Notes: generated by a model not told the origin, from the sequence alone. DNA of 64,000 bases from Pseudomonas parafulva NBRC 16636 = DSM 17004 (GCF_000730645.1 NZ_BBIU01000004.1:164310-228309), one strand, 5' to 3'; counted from the stretch's first letter, positions 7,663-17,733 are shown. Translations and numbers: made by a program.

Positions 7663-9690
7663 GTGCAAACGCTCACCCACACGCGGGAGGCGATCCGCGA
7701 GCTGGTTCAGGCCAGTGCATTCGTTGAACTCAATCGGTTTTTCGACAGCCTGGAGGCGCGTTGGCGCCAGGCCCTGCCGGGTGAATTCCCCGCCTACATG
7801 GCCGCTGTCGAGGGGCACATGCTGGTCGCCCCCGAGCAGGGCGACAGGGCGTTGAGCCAAGTCCTCAAGGCCTGGATCGATGCCTGCCCCAGGGCTTATC
7901 ACCCCCAGGTGGTCATGGGTTTTCACTGCTTCAACAGGGCTCGCCAGGTGGACCAGAGTGGCACGCGCACAGCGGCGCGCTTACTGGCTGTGGAGCAGAT
8001 GTGCGAGACAGCGACGGCGCACCTGTTGCGGGCAATGGCCCATTCCCGTCAACCCGCAGCGGCGGCTATCGGCATGCTGCACATCAGCGCTCACTTCCGT
8101 GAACCAGGCTGGCTCATCGAGTTGTTCCAGCACCAGCCCGCGCGCTTCAGGCCCAGCGCCAATGCCGATGTTGAAGTTCAGGAGGCAGCAGCGCCGTTGT
8201 TGGTCAGGCATGGCGTATTGCCGCTTGCAGAGCTGCCGAAAGTGCTGCCGGCTGGCTTGCAGCCGCGCGACGACGAGCCTCAGGAGGCTCCGCACCACTA
8301 CTGGATGCGCCATGCCCTGGCCGCCTGGCCCGGCTGCTTCGAGGCCATCCAGGCGTATGCCCAGTACCTGTTGCCCCGTTGGGGGGGCAGCTTGCAGGCA
8401 GTGGAGCTGCTGGCCAGTGGGCCGCTGTGCGAAAACTGGAGTGAGGCGCTGCGCAACGCGCTGCGCTGGATGGCCATCGAAGACCGGCTTGTGTTACCGG
8501 CCTTCGACCAGCCGCAAACGGTCGATGATTACCAGGCATTATGCGATGCCTGGGCCAAGCGCCCGCTCAGGCCCAGGGATAACGCCGTGGTGCTGGCCTG
8601 GCGTGGCGCGCTGCGAAGCTGCGCCCTACCGGCACGTGGCGATGCCTTCGCCGATTTTGTGGCGAGCCTGGCATGTGACGCTGACATCGGGGCCATTCAG
8701 GCGCTGGGCCAGCCATTCAACCGCCTGGTGCGGGTTGCGCTGGCGAGCGGGGCGGCCAATGAGCAGGCCCTGTTGCACACGGCCATGCTGCGCCTGTGTG
8801 AAGGGCGCTCCCATGCTGCTGCCTGCGCCTTGCGGGCTGCTGCCTATCGTTTTGGCCTGTGGGGGATGGCGCGTAATGGCGAGCAGGCCAGGCACTGGCT
8901 GCAGGTCGCGGTCAGGCGCCAGCGTGCAGGCCAGGCACCAGGCTTCGAGCTTCTCGACCTGGTGCGCCTGCTGTGGTCGGCGAACCGGCACGAAGTGGCG
9001 TGCTACCTGCTGGAGCGCTGCGCCGAACTGAACCTGCGGGGCGCCGCGTTGGCGATGTTCGAGCTGCATCATGGCGACCTGGGCCACACCCCGGAACATT
9101 ACCTGGACGATGAAGTGGCCGAGCGCTGGTTACAACGCGCGGTTGAGGCCGGGAGCCGGCAAGCCAAGTACCGGCTGGCCTGCCTGCGCATGCGTAGCGA
9201 TGCGAACCTGCGTGACCGTACTACCATGCTGGGTGTGCGGCGGTTGTTGATCGACGCGTTGGGCCACCCGCAAACCAACGCTTGTGCACGGCTACGGCTG
9301 GGCATGCTGCTGCGCCAGTTTGGCCACGCACGGGAACGCGCCGAGGCGGTGGCCTACCTGTTGAGCCTGGTGGAACACCCGGACTCGTGGATCGCTGCCC
9401 GGGCCAGCGCCGAACTGGGCCTGGCCTGGATGCAGGGGCGTGGCACCCGCAGGCAAAGCCGCTATGCCGCCATCGAGTGGGTCAACCATGCTGCCACCCT
9501 GCAGCCGGGCGATTCCGTGATCGAGCACATCCACGCCGAAGTGCTCAATTCGAACAACCGGGTAAAGACCCTGTTCACTCAGTGTGGTGCGGCCCTGTTC
9601 CGTGGCCACCTGCGCCCCGGGGAGCTGCCGCCAAAGGCCGCCCCGCACGCCTTCGCCAGGCGCCTTGAGCGGCCCTTCCAGCCACTTTAG
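7663..9690 (+). CDS. DUF4034 / Sel1-repeat-like protein of unknown function
   Basis: About 675 residues. The N-terminal ~260 residues resemble the DUF4034 family found mostly in Pseudomonas. The C-terminal half is helical with TPR/Sel1-like features, for example ALAMFELHHGDLGHTPEHYL, then AERWLQRAVEAGSRQAKYRL and ASAELGLAWMQGRGTRRQ. No signal peptide or membrane segment is seen, so it is probably cytosolic. Start choice is uncertain: GTG 7663 has GAGG (7650-7653) 9 nt upstream; ATG 7642 and a TTG at 7444 are in frame, but the N-terminal extension from 7444 does not look protein-like. It is divergent from hipBA and its upstream region contains two of the hip palindromes. Function unknown; Sel1 proteins often scaffold signalling complexes. 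Confidence 0.75.
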   Translation: MQTLTHTREAIRELVQASAFVELNRFFDSLEARWRQALPGEFPAYMAAVEGHMLVAPEQGDRALSQVLKAWIDACPRAYHPQVVMGFHCFNRARQVDQSGTRTAARLLAVEQMCETATAHLLRAMAHSRQPAAAAIGMLHISAHFREPGWLIELFQHQPARFRPSANADVEVQEAAAPLLVRHGVLPLAELPKVLPAGLQPRDDEPQEAPHHYWMRHALAAWPGCFEAIQAYAQYLLPRWGGSLQAVELLASGPLCENWSEALRNALRWMAIEDRLVLPAFDQPQTVDDYQALCDAWAKRPLRPRDNAVVLAWRGALRSCALPARGDAFADFVASLACDADIGAIQALGQPFNRLVRVALASGAANEQALLHTAMLRLCEGRSHAAACALRAAAYRFGLWGMARNGEQARHWLQVAVRRQRAGQAPGFELLDLVRLLWSANRHEVACYLLERCAELNLRGAALAMFELHHGDLGHTPEHYLDDEVAERWLQRAVEAGSRQAKYRLACLRMRSDANLRDRTTMLGVRRLLIDALGHPQTNACARLRLGMLLRQFGHARERAEAVAYLLSLVEHPDSWIAARASAELGLAWMQGRGTRRQSRYAAIEWVNHAATLQPGDSVIEHIHAEVLNSNNRVKTLFTQCGAALFRGHLRPGELPPKAAPHAFARRLERPFQPL

Positions 9691-10115
9691 GGCTTGGTGC
9701 CGAGGATGATGTGCGATGCCTTGATCAACGCGGTCGCTTTCACGCCTGGCGCCAGGCCCAGCTCCTGCACGGCTTCGCGGGTCACGATCGCATACACCTC
9801 GGTGCCCCCGGATAGCTTCAGCACAACCTCGGCGTTTACGGCACCGTCGCCCACCCGCACCACTTCACCTTCAAGTGCGTTGCGGGCCGATAGTTTGTAA
9901 CCCGCCGCGTCGGTGAGCAGCACCACCCAAGGGGCTTTCACCAGTGCCACGGCCTGCTTGCCGACGTTGATGTTCAGGTTGTGCAGGCTGGTCATGGTGA
10001 CCACCGCTACCAGTTTCTCGCCGCCGGCCAGGGTAAGTTCCACTTCAGCGTTGACCGCACCGGGTTGAACACTGCTGACTTTGCCTTCGAACGTATTGCG
10101 GGCACTGACTTTCAT
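9687..10115 (-). CDS. Double TOBE (molbindin-like) molybdate/tungstate-binding protein
   Basis: A 142-residue protein made of two Mop/TOBE repeats, about residues 2-68 (SARNTFEGKVSSVQPGAVNA) and 72-138 (SARNALEGEVVRVGDGAVNA). This is the di-domain molbindin architecture that stores or buffers molybdate in the cytoplasm. An AGGAGA lies ~10 nt before the ATG. It ends 4 bp inside the convergent DUF4034 gene and follows ubiK on the same strand. No molybdate transporter or ModE HTH is nearby, so storage is more likely than regulation. Confidence 0.85.
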   Translation of the reverse strand: MKVSARNTFEGKVSSVQPGAVNAEVELTLAGGEKLVAVVTMTSLHNLNINVGKQAVALVKAPWVVLLTDAAGYKLSARNALEGEVVRVGDGAVNAEVVLKLSGGTEVYAIVTREAVQELGLAPGVKATALIKASHIILGTKP

Positions 10116-10141
10116 CGCGTTGACTCTCCTTGGACGGCGGG

Positions 10142-10405
10142 TTAATCGGGGCGGTTCGGGGACAGCCTTGCCTCTAGCTCGCTCACCTGTTGCTCAAGGG
10201 CCTCCAGACGCGCCCGGGTGCGGGCCAGTACCACCATCTGGCTGTCGAATTCTTCGCGGCTGACCAGGTCGAGCTTGCTGAAGGCACCCTGCATGAGCAC
10301 CTTGAACTGGCTTTCGAGTTCGGCGCGGGGCTGGTTGGTATCGCTGTTGAACAGGCGCGAGGCCTGATCGCTCAGGGCATCGAGGAGGGCTTTGGGCGCG
10401 AGCAT
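10142..10405 (-). CDS. ubiK: Ubiquinone biosynthesis accessory factor UbiK (YqiC/BMFP family)
   Basis: An 87-residue protein beginning MLAPKALLDALSDQASRLF, the conserved BMFP start, with a C-terminal coiled coil (about 50-83, RTRARLEALEQQVSELEARL). UbiK proteins bind UbiJ and membranes and support the cytosolic ubiquinone-biosynthesis complex under oxic conditions. The ATG at 10405 is preferred over an in-frame GTG at 10417. It diverges from the nitrogen-regulated glnK promoter. Confidence 0.88.
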   Translation of the reverse strand: MLAPKALLDALSDQASRLFNSDTNQPRAELESQFKVLMQGAFSKLDLVSREEFDSQMVVLARTRARLEALEQQVSELEARLSPNRPD

Positions 10406-10480
10406 GAGGCTGTCCACTGCAATTGAATGATGGCAGCCAGTGTATCACGCAGCCCTGAACGGCCGGACGCACCCACCGGC

Positions 10481-10532
10481 TGCACATTTTTCGCGCAGGG
10501 GGTCGGCGCCAGGCGCACCGAAAGGGTGCGCC
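10481..10532 (+). promoter_or_regulatory. Paired NtrC enhancer sites upstream of glnK
   Basis: Site 1 at 10481-10497 is TGCAC-N7-GCGCA, one base from the NtrC consensus TGCAC-N7-GTGCA. Site 2 at 10513-10532 contains GCAC-N7-GTGC within a longer perfect inverted repeat (GGCGCACC/GGTGCGCC). Their centres are 33 bp apart, three helical turns, and lie about 110 and 143 bp upstream of the predicted start, closely matching the glnA enhancer geometry of enteric bacteria. Confidence 0.75.
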
Positions 10533-10604
10533 CCACCCATGCTGGCGACTGGCCAATGCCTGGCATGAAGCATAACGTGCTGTTTTTCCAGGGTTTGCCT
10601 GACC

Positions 10605-10620
10605 TGGCAAGGTTTCTGCA
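10605..10620 (+). promoter_or_regulatory. Sigma-54 promoter of glnK-amtB
   Basis: TGGCAAGGTTTCTGCA matches the -24/-12 consensus TGGCACG-N4-TTGCA at all but two positions and has the required GG-N10-GC spacing (GG 10606-10607, GC 10618-10619). Transcription would start near 10631, leaving a ~137-nt leader before glnK. Confidence 0.82.
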
Positions 10621-10629
10621 ATGACATGA

Positions 10630-11106
<477 letters not shown>

Positions 11107-11153
11107 AGCAACAACAAAGCCTCACCAAACCCAACGCCCCAGGAGAAAACAAC

Positions 11154-12485
11154 ATGACTCTGCGTAAGATCGCAGGGCTAGGAGCCCTTTTGTCCTTCGT
11201 AATGCCCGGGCTGGCCCTGGCAGAAGAAGCTGCGCCCGTGCTCAACTCCGGCGACACCGCCTGGATGCTGACCGCCACGGCGCTGGTGCTGTTCATGACC
11301 ATCCCCGGCCTGGCCCTGTTCTACGGCGGCATGGTGCGTTCCAAGAACCTGCTGTCGGTGATGATGCAGTGCTTTGCAATCACCGGCCTGATGAGCATCC
11401 TCTGGGTCGTCTACGGCTACAGCATCGCGTTCGATACCACCGGTATGGAAAAAGGCGTGCTCAACTTCAATTCCTTTGTGGGCGGCCTCTCCAAGGCCTT
11501 CCTCAATGGCGTCACACCCGACCACCTGACCTCGGCCACCGCGCTGTTCCCTGAAGCGGTGTTCATCACCTTCCAGATGACCTTCGCCATCATCACCCCG
11601 GCGCTGATCGTGGGTGCATTCGCTGAGCGCATGAAGTTCTCCGCCATGCTCGTGTTCATGGCCATCTGGTTCACGCTGGTGTATGCCCCAATCGCCCACA
11701 TGGTATGGAGCGGTGACGGCGCGCTGATGTGGGACTGGGGCGTACTGGACTTCGCTGGCGGCACGGTCGTGCACATCAATGCGGGTATCGCTGGCCTGGT
11801 CTGCTGCCTAGTGCTGGGCAAGCGCAAAGGCTACCCCACCACCCCCATGGCGCCGCACAACCTTGGCTATACGCTGATGGGTGCAGCCATGCTGTGGATC
11901 GGCTGGTTCGGCTTCAACGCAGGCTCTGCCGCCGCGGCCAATGGCACTGCCGGCATGGCCATGCTGGTTACCCAGATTGCCACCGCTGCTGCAGCGCTGG
12001 GCTGGATGTTTGCCGAGTGGGTCGGCCACGGCAAGCCAAGCGCCCTGGGCATCGCGTCGGGCGTAGTGGCCGGCTTGGTAGCCATCACGCCGGCTGCAGG
12101 TACCGTGGGCCCAATGGGCGCCCTGGTGATCGGCCTGGCCTCGGGTGTGATCTGCTACTTCTGCGCAACCAGCCTCAAGCGCAAGCTCGGCTATGACGAT
12201 TCGCTCGACGCCTTTGGCGTCCACGGTATCGGCGGCATTGTTGGCGCCATGCTTACCGGTGTGTTTGCAGCCCCGGCACTGGGTGGCTTCGGCGCTGTGA
12301 CCGACATCGGCATGCAGGTGTGGATCCAGGCCAAGGGCGTGATCTTCACCGTGGCCTACACCGCCATCGTCACCTACGTGATCCTCAAGGTGCTGGACCT
12401 GGTGATGGGTCTGCGGGTCAACGAAGAAGAAGAGTCGGTCGGCCTCGACCTGGCTCAGCACAACGAGCGTGGTTACAACCTGTAA
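11154..12485 (+). CDS. amtB: Ammonium transporter AmtB
   Basis: A 443-residue Amt/Mep channel with 11 transmembrane helices after a cleavable signal peptide (MTLRKIAGLGALLSFVMPG, then LALAEE). The twin pore histidines fall in YAPIAHMVWSG and FGVHGIGGIVGAM, and the family signature around FYGGMVRSKN is intact. The trimeric inner-membrane channel recruits ammonium when it is scarce and is plugged by GlnK, its operon partner. AGGAG precedes the ATG at 11154. An intrinsic terminator follows. Confidence 0.96.
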   Translation: MTLRKIAGLGALLSFVMPGLALAEEAAPVLNSGDTAWMLTATALVLFMTIPGLALFYGGMVRSKNLLSVMMQCFAITGLMSILWVVYGYSIAFDTTGMEKGVLNFNSFVGGLSKAFLNGVTPDHLTSATALFPEAVFITFQMTFAIITPALIVGAFAERMKFSAMLVFMAIWFTLVYAPIAHMVWSGDGALMWDWGVLDFAGGTVVHINAGIAGLVCCLVLGKRKGYPTTPMAPHNLGYTLMGAAMLWIGWFGFNAGSAAAANGTAGMAMLVTQIATAAAALGWMFAEWVGHGKPSALGIASGVVAGLVAITPAAGTVGPMGALVIGLASGVICYFCATSLKRKLGYDDSLDAFGVHGIGGIVGAMLTGVFAAPALGGFGAVTDIGMQVWIQAKGVIFTVAYTAIVTYVILKVLDLVMGLRVNEEEESVGLDLAQHNERGYNL

Positions 12486-12504
12486 CTGCCGCCCTGTAAA
12501 AACT

Positions 12505-12529
12505 TGCCCGGCTTGCCGGGCATTTTTTT
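12505..12529 (+). terminator. Intrinsic terminator of glnK-amtB
   Basis: TGCCCGG (12505-12511) pairs with CCGGGCA (12516-12522) around a 4-nt loop and is followed by seven T residues. Confidence 0.92.
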
Positions 12530-12624
12530 GCCAATTTTTTAGCTTTTCCTGCATGGCAAACGGTTTATCTCACACGTTCGCCACGTAGGCATAAAACTTA
12601 CAGATTAAGGCGCATTCATGGCGC

Positions 12625-12652
12625 TTTGCTTTTTCTGCGGGCGCGCTAGAAT
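12625..12652 (+). promoter_or_regulatory. Candidate sigma-70 promoter of sutA
   Basis: A TAGAAT box (12647-12652) lies 16 nt after TTTGCT (12625-12630). Start of transcription near 12660 would give a leader of about 258 nt. Confidence 0.45.
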
Positions 12653-12659
12653 GCGCGCC

Positions 12660-12917
12660 GAAGGGTGTTGGACGCGAAGCGCCCACGCTTCACCAGCCTT
12701 TGCTAGGCTTGCCAGTGGCGGGTAGCCAGCATGGGTTGCAAGTTATGTCGAGGCCTTGCCATCAGCAGGGCCTGCCGGGCACCGCCTTCCCATCAGGGGT
12801 GCGGGCCCAGGGGCAGTGGCCCATATCCCACGGCCAGTTGAATTTTCACCAGTGGCTGCCGGTCTACGGCTGCATTGGTCTCTAACTAACCTGCTTTTGC
12901 AAGTCATGAGGTAGAAC
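12660..12917 (+). other. Long, folded 5' leader of sutA
   Basis: The stretch between amtB and sutA has no protein-like frame but several hairpins. One is GAAGCG/CGCTTC (12676-12691) with outer GGTG/CACC pairs; a larger GC structure covers about 12770-12860 (GGGCACC pairing with GGTGC). The length is unusual for a small core gene and could hold an RNA regulator or an independent small RNA; no known Rfam class was recognised. Confidence 0.4.
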
Positions 12918-13247
12918 ATGAGCGACGACGATCTGGAAAATGATGACCTCGAGGTCGGTGACGAAGAAGAAGGCGATGAAGGCCTTGAAGCAGCCGCTGA
13001 CGACGTTGCCGAAGATGCAGGCGACGACGACAGCAGCCCGGCACCTGCCGCCAAAGGCAAGTCGAAGACTGCTGTCTCGGTAGACGAGATGCCCAGCCTG
13101 GAAGCCAAGCAGAAGGAACGCGATGCCCTGGCCAAGGCCATGGAAGAGTTCCTGGCGCGCGGCGGCAAGGTTCAGGAAGTAGAGGCCAACGTGGTCGCCG
13201 ACCCGCCCAAGAAGCCAGACAACAAGTACGGTAGCCGCCCTATCTGA
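12918..13247 (+). CDS. sutA: SutA, RNA-polymerase-associated regulator of slow growth
   Basis: A 109-residue, highly acidic protein. Residues 1-40 are almost all Asp/Glu (SDDDLENDDLEVGDEEEG), the middle is a helix (LEAKQKERDALAKAMEEFLA), and the tail is basic and disordered, ending in NKYGSRPI. In P. aeruginosa SutA binds RNA polymerase and raises rRNA and housekeeping transcription during slow growth. The composition, length and position next to glnK-amtB agree. The ATG is preceded by GAGGTAGA. It has a long leader and its own terminator, so it is a stand-alone unit. Confidence 0.85.
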   Translation: MSDDDLENDDLEVGDEEEGDEGLEAAADDVAEDAGDDDSSPAPAAKGKSKTAVSVDEMPSLEAKQKERDALAKAMEEFLARGGKVQEVEANVVADPPKKPDNKYGSRPI

Positions 13248-13261
13248 GCGGTTGCGTACTC

Positions 13262-13290
13262 AAAAGCCCGCCGTCGCTGCGGGCTTTTTT
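13262..13290. terminator. Terminator between convergent sutA and yigB
   Basis: AAAAGCCCGC (13262-13271) pairs with GCGGGCTTTT (13279-13288), with T residues on the + side and the complementary A-run on the other, so it can act in both directions. Confidence 0.9.
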
Positions 13291-13326
13291 GTGGGTGGTT
13301 GTTTTTTGCTGGAAGGGTAGGGCTTG

Positions 13327-14022
13327 TCAGGCCCAGCGGGAGAGGATGCCGGGTAGCTGGGACAGCTGCTGGATTTCCGCATCCGGCGCCCGCTCGCCTG
13401 CCCAGGGCTTGCCCTGCGGGTTGAACCACACGGCGCGCAGCCCGGCGCGCTGGGCACCGGCAATATCGTCGCCAGGGTGGTCGCCGACGTGCACAGCGGC
13501 ACTGGCCGTCGCCTCGCCCCGGCGCAGGGCCTCAAGAAACGGCGCCGGGTCGGGCTTGCCGATGCCGAGGTCTTCAGCGCATAGGGCAAAGCGGAAGTAG
13601 TCCGCCAGCCCCAGCCGGCTGACGTCGGCATTGCCATTGGTCACCACACCCAGGGTGTAGTGCTGGCGCAAGGCTTCGAGCATCGGCTGCACCTCCGGGA
13701 AGATTTCGACCTGGTGCCGGGCATGCAGGAATACCTCGAAACCCTCGTTGGCCAGTGCCAGGGCCTGCTGGTCGCTGTAGCCCACCTCTTGCAGGGCGTG
13801 CGTAAGCACCTTTCTGCGCAAGGCACTGATGCGATGCTTCAGGCCAGGTTCGGCCTGCACCAGGCGCTCGCGAATGGCGAACAGATGCTCCACCGGCACG
13901 CTGCCCAGGGTCGGGGCGTTGGCTTCCAGCCAGTCGCGCAGCACCACTTCTGCGCTGGCGATCACCGGTGCGGTGTCCCACAGGGTGTCGTCGAGGTCGA
14001 ACGTGATCAGCTTGATGCTCAT
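13327..14022 (-). CDS. yigB: HAD-superfamily phosphatase, YigB-like (FMN phosphatase candidate)
   Basis: A 231-residue HAD hydrolase. Motif [11 protein letters not shown] supplies nucleophile Asp9 and Asp11, motif II is VVTNGN, motif III Lys is in GKPDP, and motif IV is GDHPGDD. E. coli YigB, in the same position after xerC, dephosphorylates FMN and other phosphometabolites; substrate here is inferred from synteny. The start overlaps the xerC stop by 4 bp, so it is the last gene of the lptM-yigB operon. Confidence 0.85.
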   Translation of the reverse strand: MSIKLITFDLDDTLWDTAPVIASAEVVLRDWLEANAPTLGSVPVEHLFAIRERLVQAEPGLKHRISALRRKVLTHALQEVGYSDQQALALANEGFEVFLHARHQVEIFPEVQPMLEALRQHYTLGVVTNGNADVSRLGLADYFRFALCAEDLGIGKPDPAPFLEALRRGEATASAAVHVGDHPGDDIAGAQRAGLRAVWFNPQGKPWAGERAPDAEIQQLSQLPGILSRWA

Positions 14023-14918
14023 GAGTCGCTGCCTTTGCTGCGTTTGGCCCTGGGGTGGGCGCTGTCGTACACCGTGGCCAGGTGCTGGAAGTCCAGGTGG
14101 GTATAGATCTGCGTGGTACCGATGTCGGCATGGCCGAGCATCTCCTGCACCGCCCGCAGGTCTTGGGAGGACTCGAGAACATGGCTGGCGAAGGAATGGC
14201 GAAGCATGTGCGGGTGAAGGTGCTGGCCCAGCTCGCGCTCACCCGCTGCTTTTACCCGCAGTTGCACCGCCCGGGCGCTGATGCGGTTGCCCTGACGGGT
14301 AATGAACACGGCCCGGTCCCGAGGGTTGCCGATGCCGCGCAGGCGATACCAGGCCTGCAATGCCTCGCGGGCCTTGCGCCCCACGGGCAATAGCCGGGCC
14401 TTGCCCCCTTTGCCCAGGACCTGTACCAGGCCACCGGCAAGGTCGATATGGTCGAGGTCGAGCTGGGTCAGTTCGGAAAGCCGCAGGCCCGAGGAATAGA
14501 ACAGCTCGAGCATGGCCTGGTCGCGCCGGGCGATGAAATCGTCATCAACCCCGCCATCCAGTAATTGCAGGGCGCGGTCGGTGTCCAGCACCTTGGGCAG
14601 CCGGCGCTCGCCCTTGGGGGCACTCAGGCCATTGGCCGGGTCATGCTGGCAAATGCCTTCACGGTTGAGGTAGCGGTACAGGCCCCTCACCGCCGACAGC
14701 AGGCGTGCCAGGCTGCGCGAAGACTGGCCCTGGTGATGCTGCCTGGCGACCAGCTGGCGCAGTTGCTGGATCTGCAAGGCTGGCCAGCCGGCGATGCCGT
14801 GCTGGTTGCAGTAGGCAATGACCTTTTCCAGGTCGCGACGGTAGGCCAGCAGCGTGTGCTCGGACACCTGGCGCTCGTTGCGCAGGTGCGCGCAATAAGC
14901 CTCCAGCGCGTGGTTCAT
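14019..14918 (-). CDS. xerC: Site-specific tyrosine recombinase XerC
   Basis: A 299-residue tyrosine recombinase. Catalytic residues are all visible: Arg146 (SGLRLSEL), Lys170, His237 and Arg240 ([10 protein letters not shown]), His263 (LGHADIG) and Tyr272 (TQIYTHLDF). The N-terminal SAM-like core-binding domain covers ~1-95. With XerD it resolves chromosome dimers at dif under FtsK. The neighbours (dapF, DUF484, yigB) match the E. coli xerC locus, which separates it from xerD or integrases. It overlaps DUF484 by one base. Confidence 0.95.
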   Translation of the reverse strand: MNHALEAYCAHLRNERQVSEHTLLAYRRDLEKVIAYCNQHGIAGWPALQIQQLRQLVARQHHQGQSSRSLARLLSAVRGLYRYLNREGICQHDPANGLSAPKGERRLPKVLDTDRALQLLDGGVDDDFIARRDQAMLELFYSSGLRLSELTQLDLDHIDLAGGLVQVLGKGGKARLLPVGRKAREALQAWYRLRGIGNPRDRAVFITRQGNRISARAVQLRVKAAGERELGQHLHPHMLRHSFASHVLESSQDLRAVQEMLGHADIGTTQIYTHLDFQHLATVYDSAHPRAKRSKGSDS

Positions 14919-15628
14919 CAGCGTACCGGGCGCAAGGTCTGGCTGACGCGGGGCACCACCCGGCCCAGCACCTCGGCGATGTAGCCAAGGAACAACGTGC
15001 CGACGCTGCTCTTGTAGTGCTGCGGGTCGCGGCTGCCGATGGCCAGCACCCCATGCAGGCCCTGGTACTCAAGGGCGGCCACGGCGCTGGAGCCTACTTC
15101 CCGGCGTTGTTCTTCACCAAAAAGAAACGCCAGTTCGTGTTCGCGCAGGTTGCCGCAGACCGTTTTGCCGCCACCGAGCAGGGCGCCTATGGCCTGCTGG
15201 GCCTCGGCATTGCTGACCCAGCGGCCCACCGGTGCGACGTTGTCGCCAAACAGGATAAGGCTGACGAAGGGCACCTGAAATTCCTGGCGCAGGCTGTCTT
15301 CGACCACCATCACCACTTCTTCCAGGTTGCCGGCATCGAGCAGGTCGAGAATCAGCCGGCGGGTTTTGTCGAACAGGCGGTCGTTGTCGCGTGCCACATC
15401 CATCAGCTGCGACAAGCGGTGGCGCATCTCGATATTACGGTCGCGCAGCAGTTTGAGCTGCCGTTCTACCAGCGAAACGCTATCGCCGCGCTGGTGCGGG
15501 ATGTGCTGCTCCACCAGCAGTTCGTCGTGCTCGGCGAAGAAGGTGGGGTGGTCCCGCAGGTAGGCGACCACCGCTTCGGCATCGAGGTCAGCGGACTGCT
15601 TGGGTACAACCTTGGGCTGATCGGTCAT
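14918..15628 (-). CDS. DUF484 protein (YigA-like, GAF-type)
   Basis: A 236-residue cytosolic protein of the DUF484 family, equivalent to YigA, with a short helical N-terminus ([19 protein letters not shown]), a coiled coil (~50-85) and a C-terminal GAF-like domain (~100-225). Its biochemical role is not established. It always travels with dapF and xerC; it overlaps xerC by one base and lies 13 bp after dapF, so all are co-translated. Confidence 0.85.
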   Translation of the reverse strand: MTDQPKVVPKQSADLDAEAVVAYLRDHPTFFAEHDELLVEQHIPHQRGDSVSLVERQLKLLRDRNIEMRHRLSQLMDVARDNDRLFDKTRRLILDLLDAGNLEEVVMVVEDSLRQEFQVPFVSLILFGDNVAPVGRWVSNAEAQQAIGALLGGGKTVCGNLREHELAFLFGEEQRREVGSSAVAALEYQGLHGVLAIGSRDPQHYKSSVGTLFLGYIAEVLGRVVPRVSQTLRPVR

Positions 15629-15641
15629 GACGGTTACTCGC

Positions 15642-16472
15642 TTAAAGTCGAACCTGTCCTTCGTAAACCCGTACAGCCGGGCCAGTCATCAGCACGGGCT
15701 TGCCTGGGCCTGCCCATTCGATGTGCAAGCGGCCGCCCGGAAGCTCCAGCGATACCGGGGAATCCATCCAGCCCTGGCTGATGGCGGCTACCGCAGCGGC
15801 GCAAGCGCCGGTGCCGCACGCCTGGGTTTCCCCGGCACCGCGTTCCCACACGCGCAGCCTGGCGCGATGGCGGTCGAGCACCTGCAGGAAGCCGGCATTG
15901 ACCCGCTGCGGGAAGCGTGGGTGGTGCTCGATCTTCGGCCCCAGTTGATGCACAGGCGCGGCCTGCACGTCATCCACACGCAGCACGGCATGGGGGTTAC
16001 CCATGGACACGGCGGCAACGGCATGCACCTGGCCGTCGACTTCCAGCGGGTAGCTCAGGGCCTGCTCATCGGCAATGAACGGGATATCGGCAGGGATGAA
16101 CCGGGGTGGCCCCATGTCGACGCTCACTTGGCCATCTTGCTGGATGTCCAGCACGATGATGCCGCTTTTGGTTTCCACGCGGATACGCTTCTTGGCGGTC
16201 AGGCGCTTGTCCAGCACGAAGCGGGCGAAGCAGCGCGCACCATTGCCGCACTGTTCCACTTCGGAGCCGTCGGCATTGAAGATACGGTAGCGGAAATCCA
16301 CTTCAGGGTTGTTCGGGGCTTCGACGATGAGCAACTGGTCGAAGCCGATACCGGTGTGCCGGTCACCCCACTGCTTGGCGTGCTTGGGCTGAATGTGTGC
16401 GTGCTGGCTGACCAGGTCCAGGACCATGAAGTCATTGCCCAGCCCATGCATCTTGGTAAAGCGCAGCAGCAT
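15642..16472 (-). CDS. dapF: Diaminopimelate epimerase
   Basis: A 276-residue PLP-independent epimerase that interconverts LL- and meso-diaminopimelate for lysine and peptidoglycan. The two catalytic cysteines are Cys75 (EQCGNGARC) and Cys219 (TQACGTGAC). The ATG at 16472 begins [15 protein letters not shown], the conserved start; an upstream extension overlaps lysA. It starts 4 nt after the lysA stop, so the last two steps of lysine synthesis are coupled. Confidence 0.96.
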   Translation of the reverse strand: MLLRFTKMHGLGNDFMVLDLVSQHAHIQPKHAKQWGDRHTGIGFDQLLIVEAPNNPEVDFRYRIFNADGSEVEQCGNGARCFARFVLDKRLTAKKRIRVETKSGIIVLDIQQDGQVSVDMGPPRFIPADIPFIADEQALSYPLEVDGQVHAVAAVSMGNPHAVLRVDDVQAAPVHQLGPKIEHHPRFPQRVNAGFLQVLDRHRARLRVWERGAGETQACGTGACAAAVAAISQGWMDSPVSLELPGGRLHIEWAGPGKPVLMTGPAVRVYEGQVRL

Positions 16473-16476
16473 GGGC

Positions 16477-17724
16477 TTACTCCGGCAGCAGGCTTTCGCC
16501 AGCATACAATTCGGCGATGGTTTCGCGGCGGCGTACTTCGAATGCCTGGTCGCCGTCGACCAGGATTTCCGCGCAACGGCCACGGGTGTTGTAGTTGGAA
16601 CTCATGACAAAACCATAGGCGCCCGCCGACTGCACCGCCAGCAGGTCACCCTCGGCCAGGTTCAGCATGCGGTCCTTGCCCAGGAAGTCGCCGGTTTCGC
16701 AGATGGGGCCCACCAGGTCATAGGGGCGGCCTTCACCGTGGCGCGGTTTGACCGCATCGATACCCATCCACGCCTGGTACAGGGCCGGGCGGATCAGGTC
16801 GTTCATGGCCGCATCGATGATGGCGAAGTCCTTGTGCTCGGTGTGCTTGAGGTATTCCACCCGGGTCAGCAGCACGCCGGCATTGGCCACGATGTAGCGG
16901 CCCGGCTCGAACACCAACGCCAGGTCCCGTTCGCCCACGCGTTCGCGAATGGCCTTGATGTAGTCGGCCACCTGTGGCGGCTGCTCATCACGGTAGCGCA
17001 CGCCCACGCCACCGCCCAGGTCCAGGTGGCGCAAGTGGATGCCGCACTCGGCCAGGCGGTCAACCAGCACCAGCAGGCGGTCCAGCGCGTCGAGGAACGG
17101 TTCCACGGTGGTCAGCTGGGAGCCGATGTGGCAGTCGACACCCACCACGTCCAGGTTCGGCAACTGTGCAGCGCGCACGTAGATGGCTTCGGCATCGGCG
17201 ATGGCGATACCGAACTTGTTTTCCTTGAGGCCGGTGGAGATGTACGGGTGGGTGCCCGCGTCCACGTCGGGGTTTACCCGCAAGGAAACCGGCGCCACCT
17301 TGCCCATCTCGGCCGCCACCACTTGCAGGCGCTCCAGCTCGTCGGTGGACTCCACATTGAAGCAGTGCACGCCCACTTCCAGGGCCCGCCGCATGTCTTC
17401 GCGGGTTTTGCCGACACCGGAAAACACCACGCGATCAGCCCGCCCGCCCGCAGCCAGTACACGCTCCAGTTCGCCACCGGAAACGATATCGAAGCCAGCG
17501 CCCAGGCGTGCCAGCACGTTCAGCACACCCAGGTTGGAGTTGGCTTTGACCGCGAAGCACACCAGGTGCTGACTGCCTTGCAGGGCATCGGTATAGCTGT
17601 GGTACTGGGCTTCGATGTGCGCCCGCGAGTACACGTAGGTCGGCGTGCCATGGCGTTCGGCGATGGCCGACAGCGACACACCTTCCGCGAACAGCTCACC
17701 GTCGCGGTAGTTGAAAGCGTTCAT
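16477..17724 (-). CDS. lysA: Diaminopimelate decarboxylase
   Basis: A 415-residue PLP enzyme (fold type III) that decarboxylates meso-diaminopimelate to L-lysine. The PLP lysine is Lys60 in CFAVKANSN; the glycine-rich phosphate site is LDLGGGVGV and the active-site Cys of the partner subunit is in [11 protein letters not shown]. It lies between lptM (9-bp gap) and dapF, an order typical of Pseudomonas; in E. coli lysA is elsewhere. Confidence 0.97.
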   Translation of the reverse strand: MNAFNYRDGELFAEGVSLSAIAERHGTPTYVYSRAHIEAQYHSYTDALQGSQHLVCFAVKANSNLGVLNVLARLGAGFDIVSGGELERVLAAGGRADRVVFSGVGKTREDMRRALEVGVHCFNVESTDELERLQVVAAEMGKVAPVSLRVNPDVDAGTHPYISTGLKENKFGIAIADAEAIYVRAAQLPNLDVVGVDCHIGSQLTTVEPFLDALDRLLVLVDRLAECGIHLRHLDLGGGVGVRYRDEQPPQVADYIKAIRERVGERDLALVFEPGRYIVANAGVLLTRVEYLKHTEHKDFAIIDAAMNDLIRPALYQAWMGIDAVKPRHGEGRPYDLVGPICETGDFLGKDRMLNLAEGDLLAVQSAGAYGFVMSSNYNTRGRCAEILVDGDQAFEVRRRETIAELYAGESLLPE

Positions 17725-17733
17725 CTGATTCCC

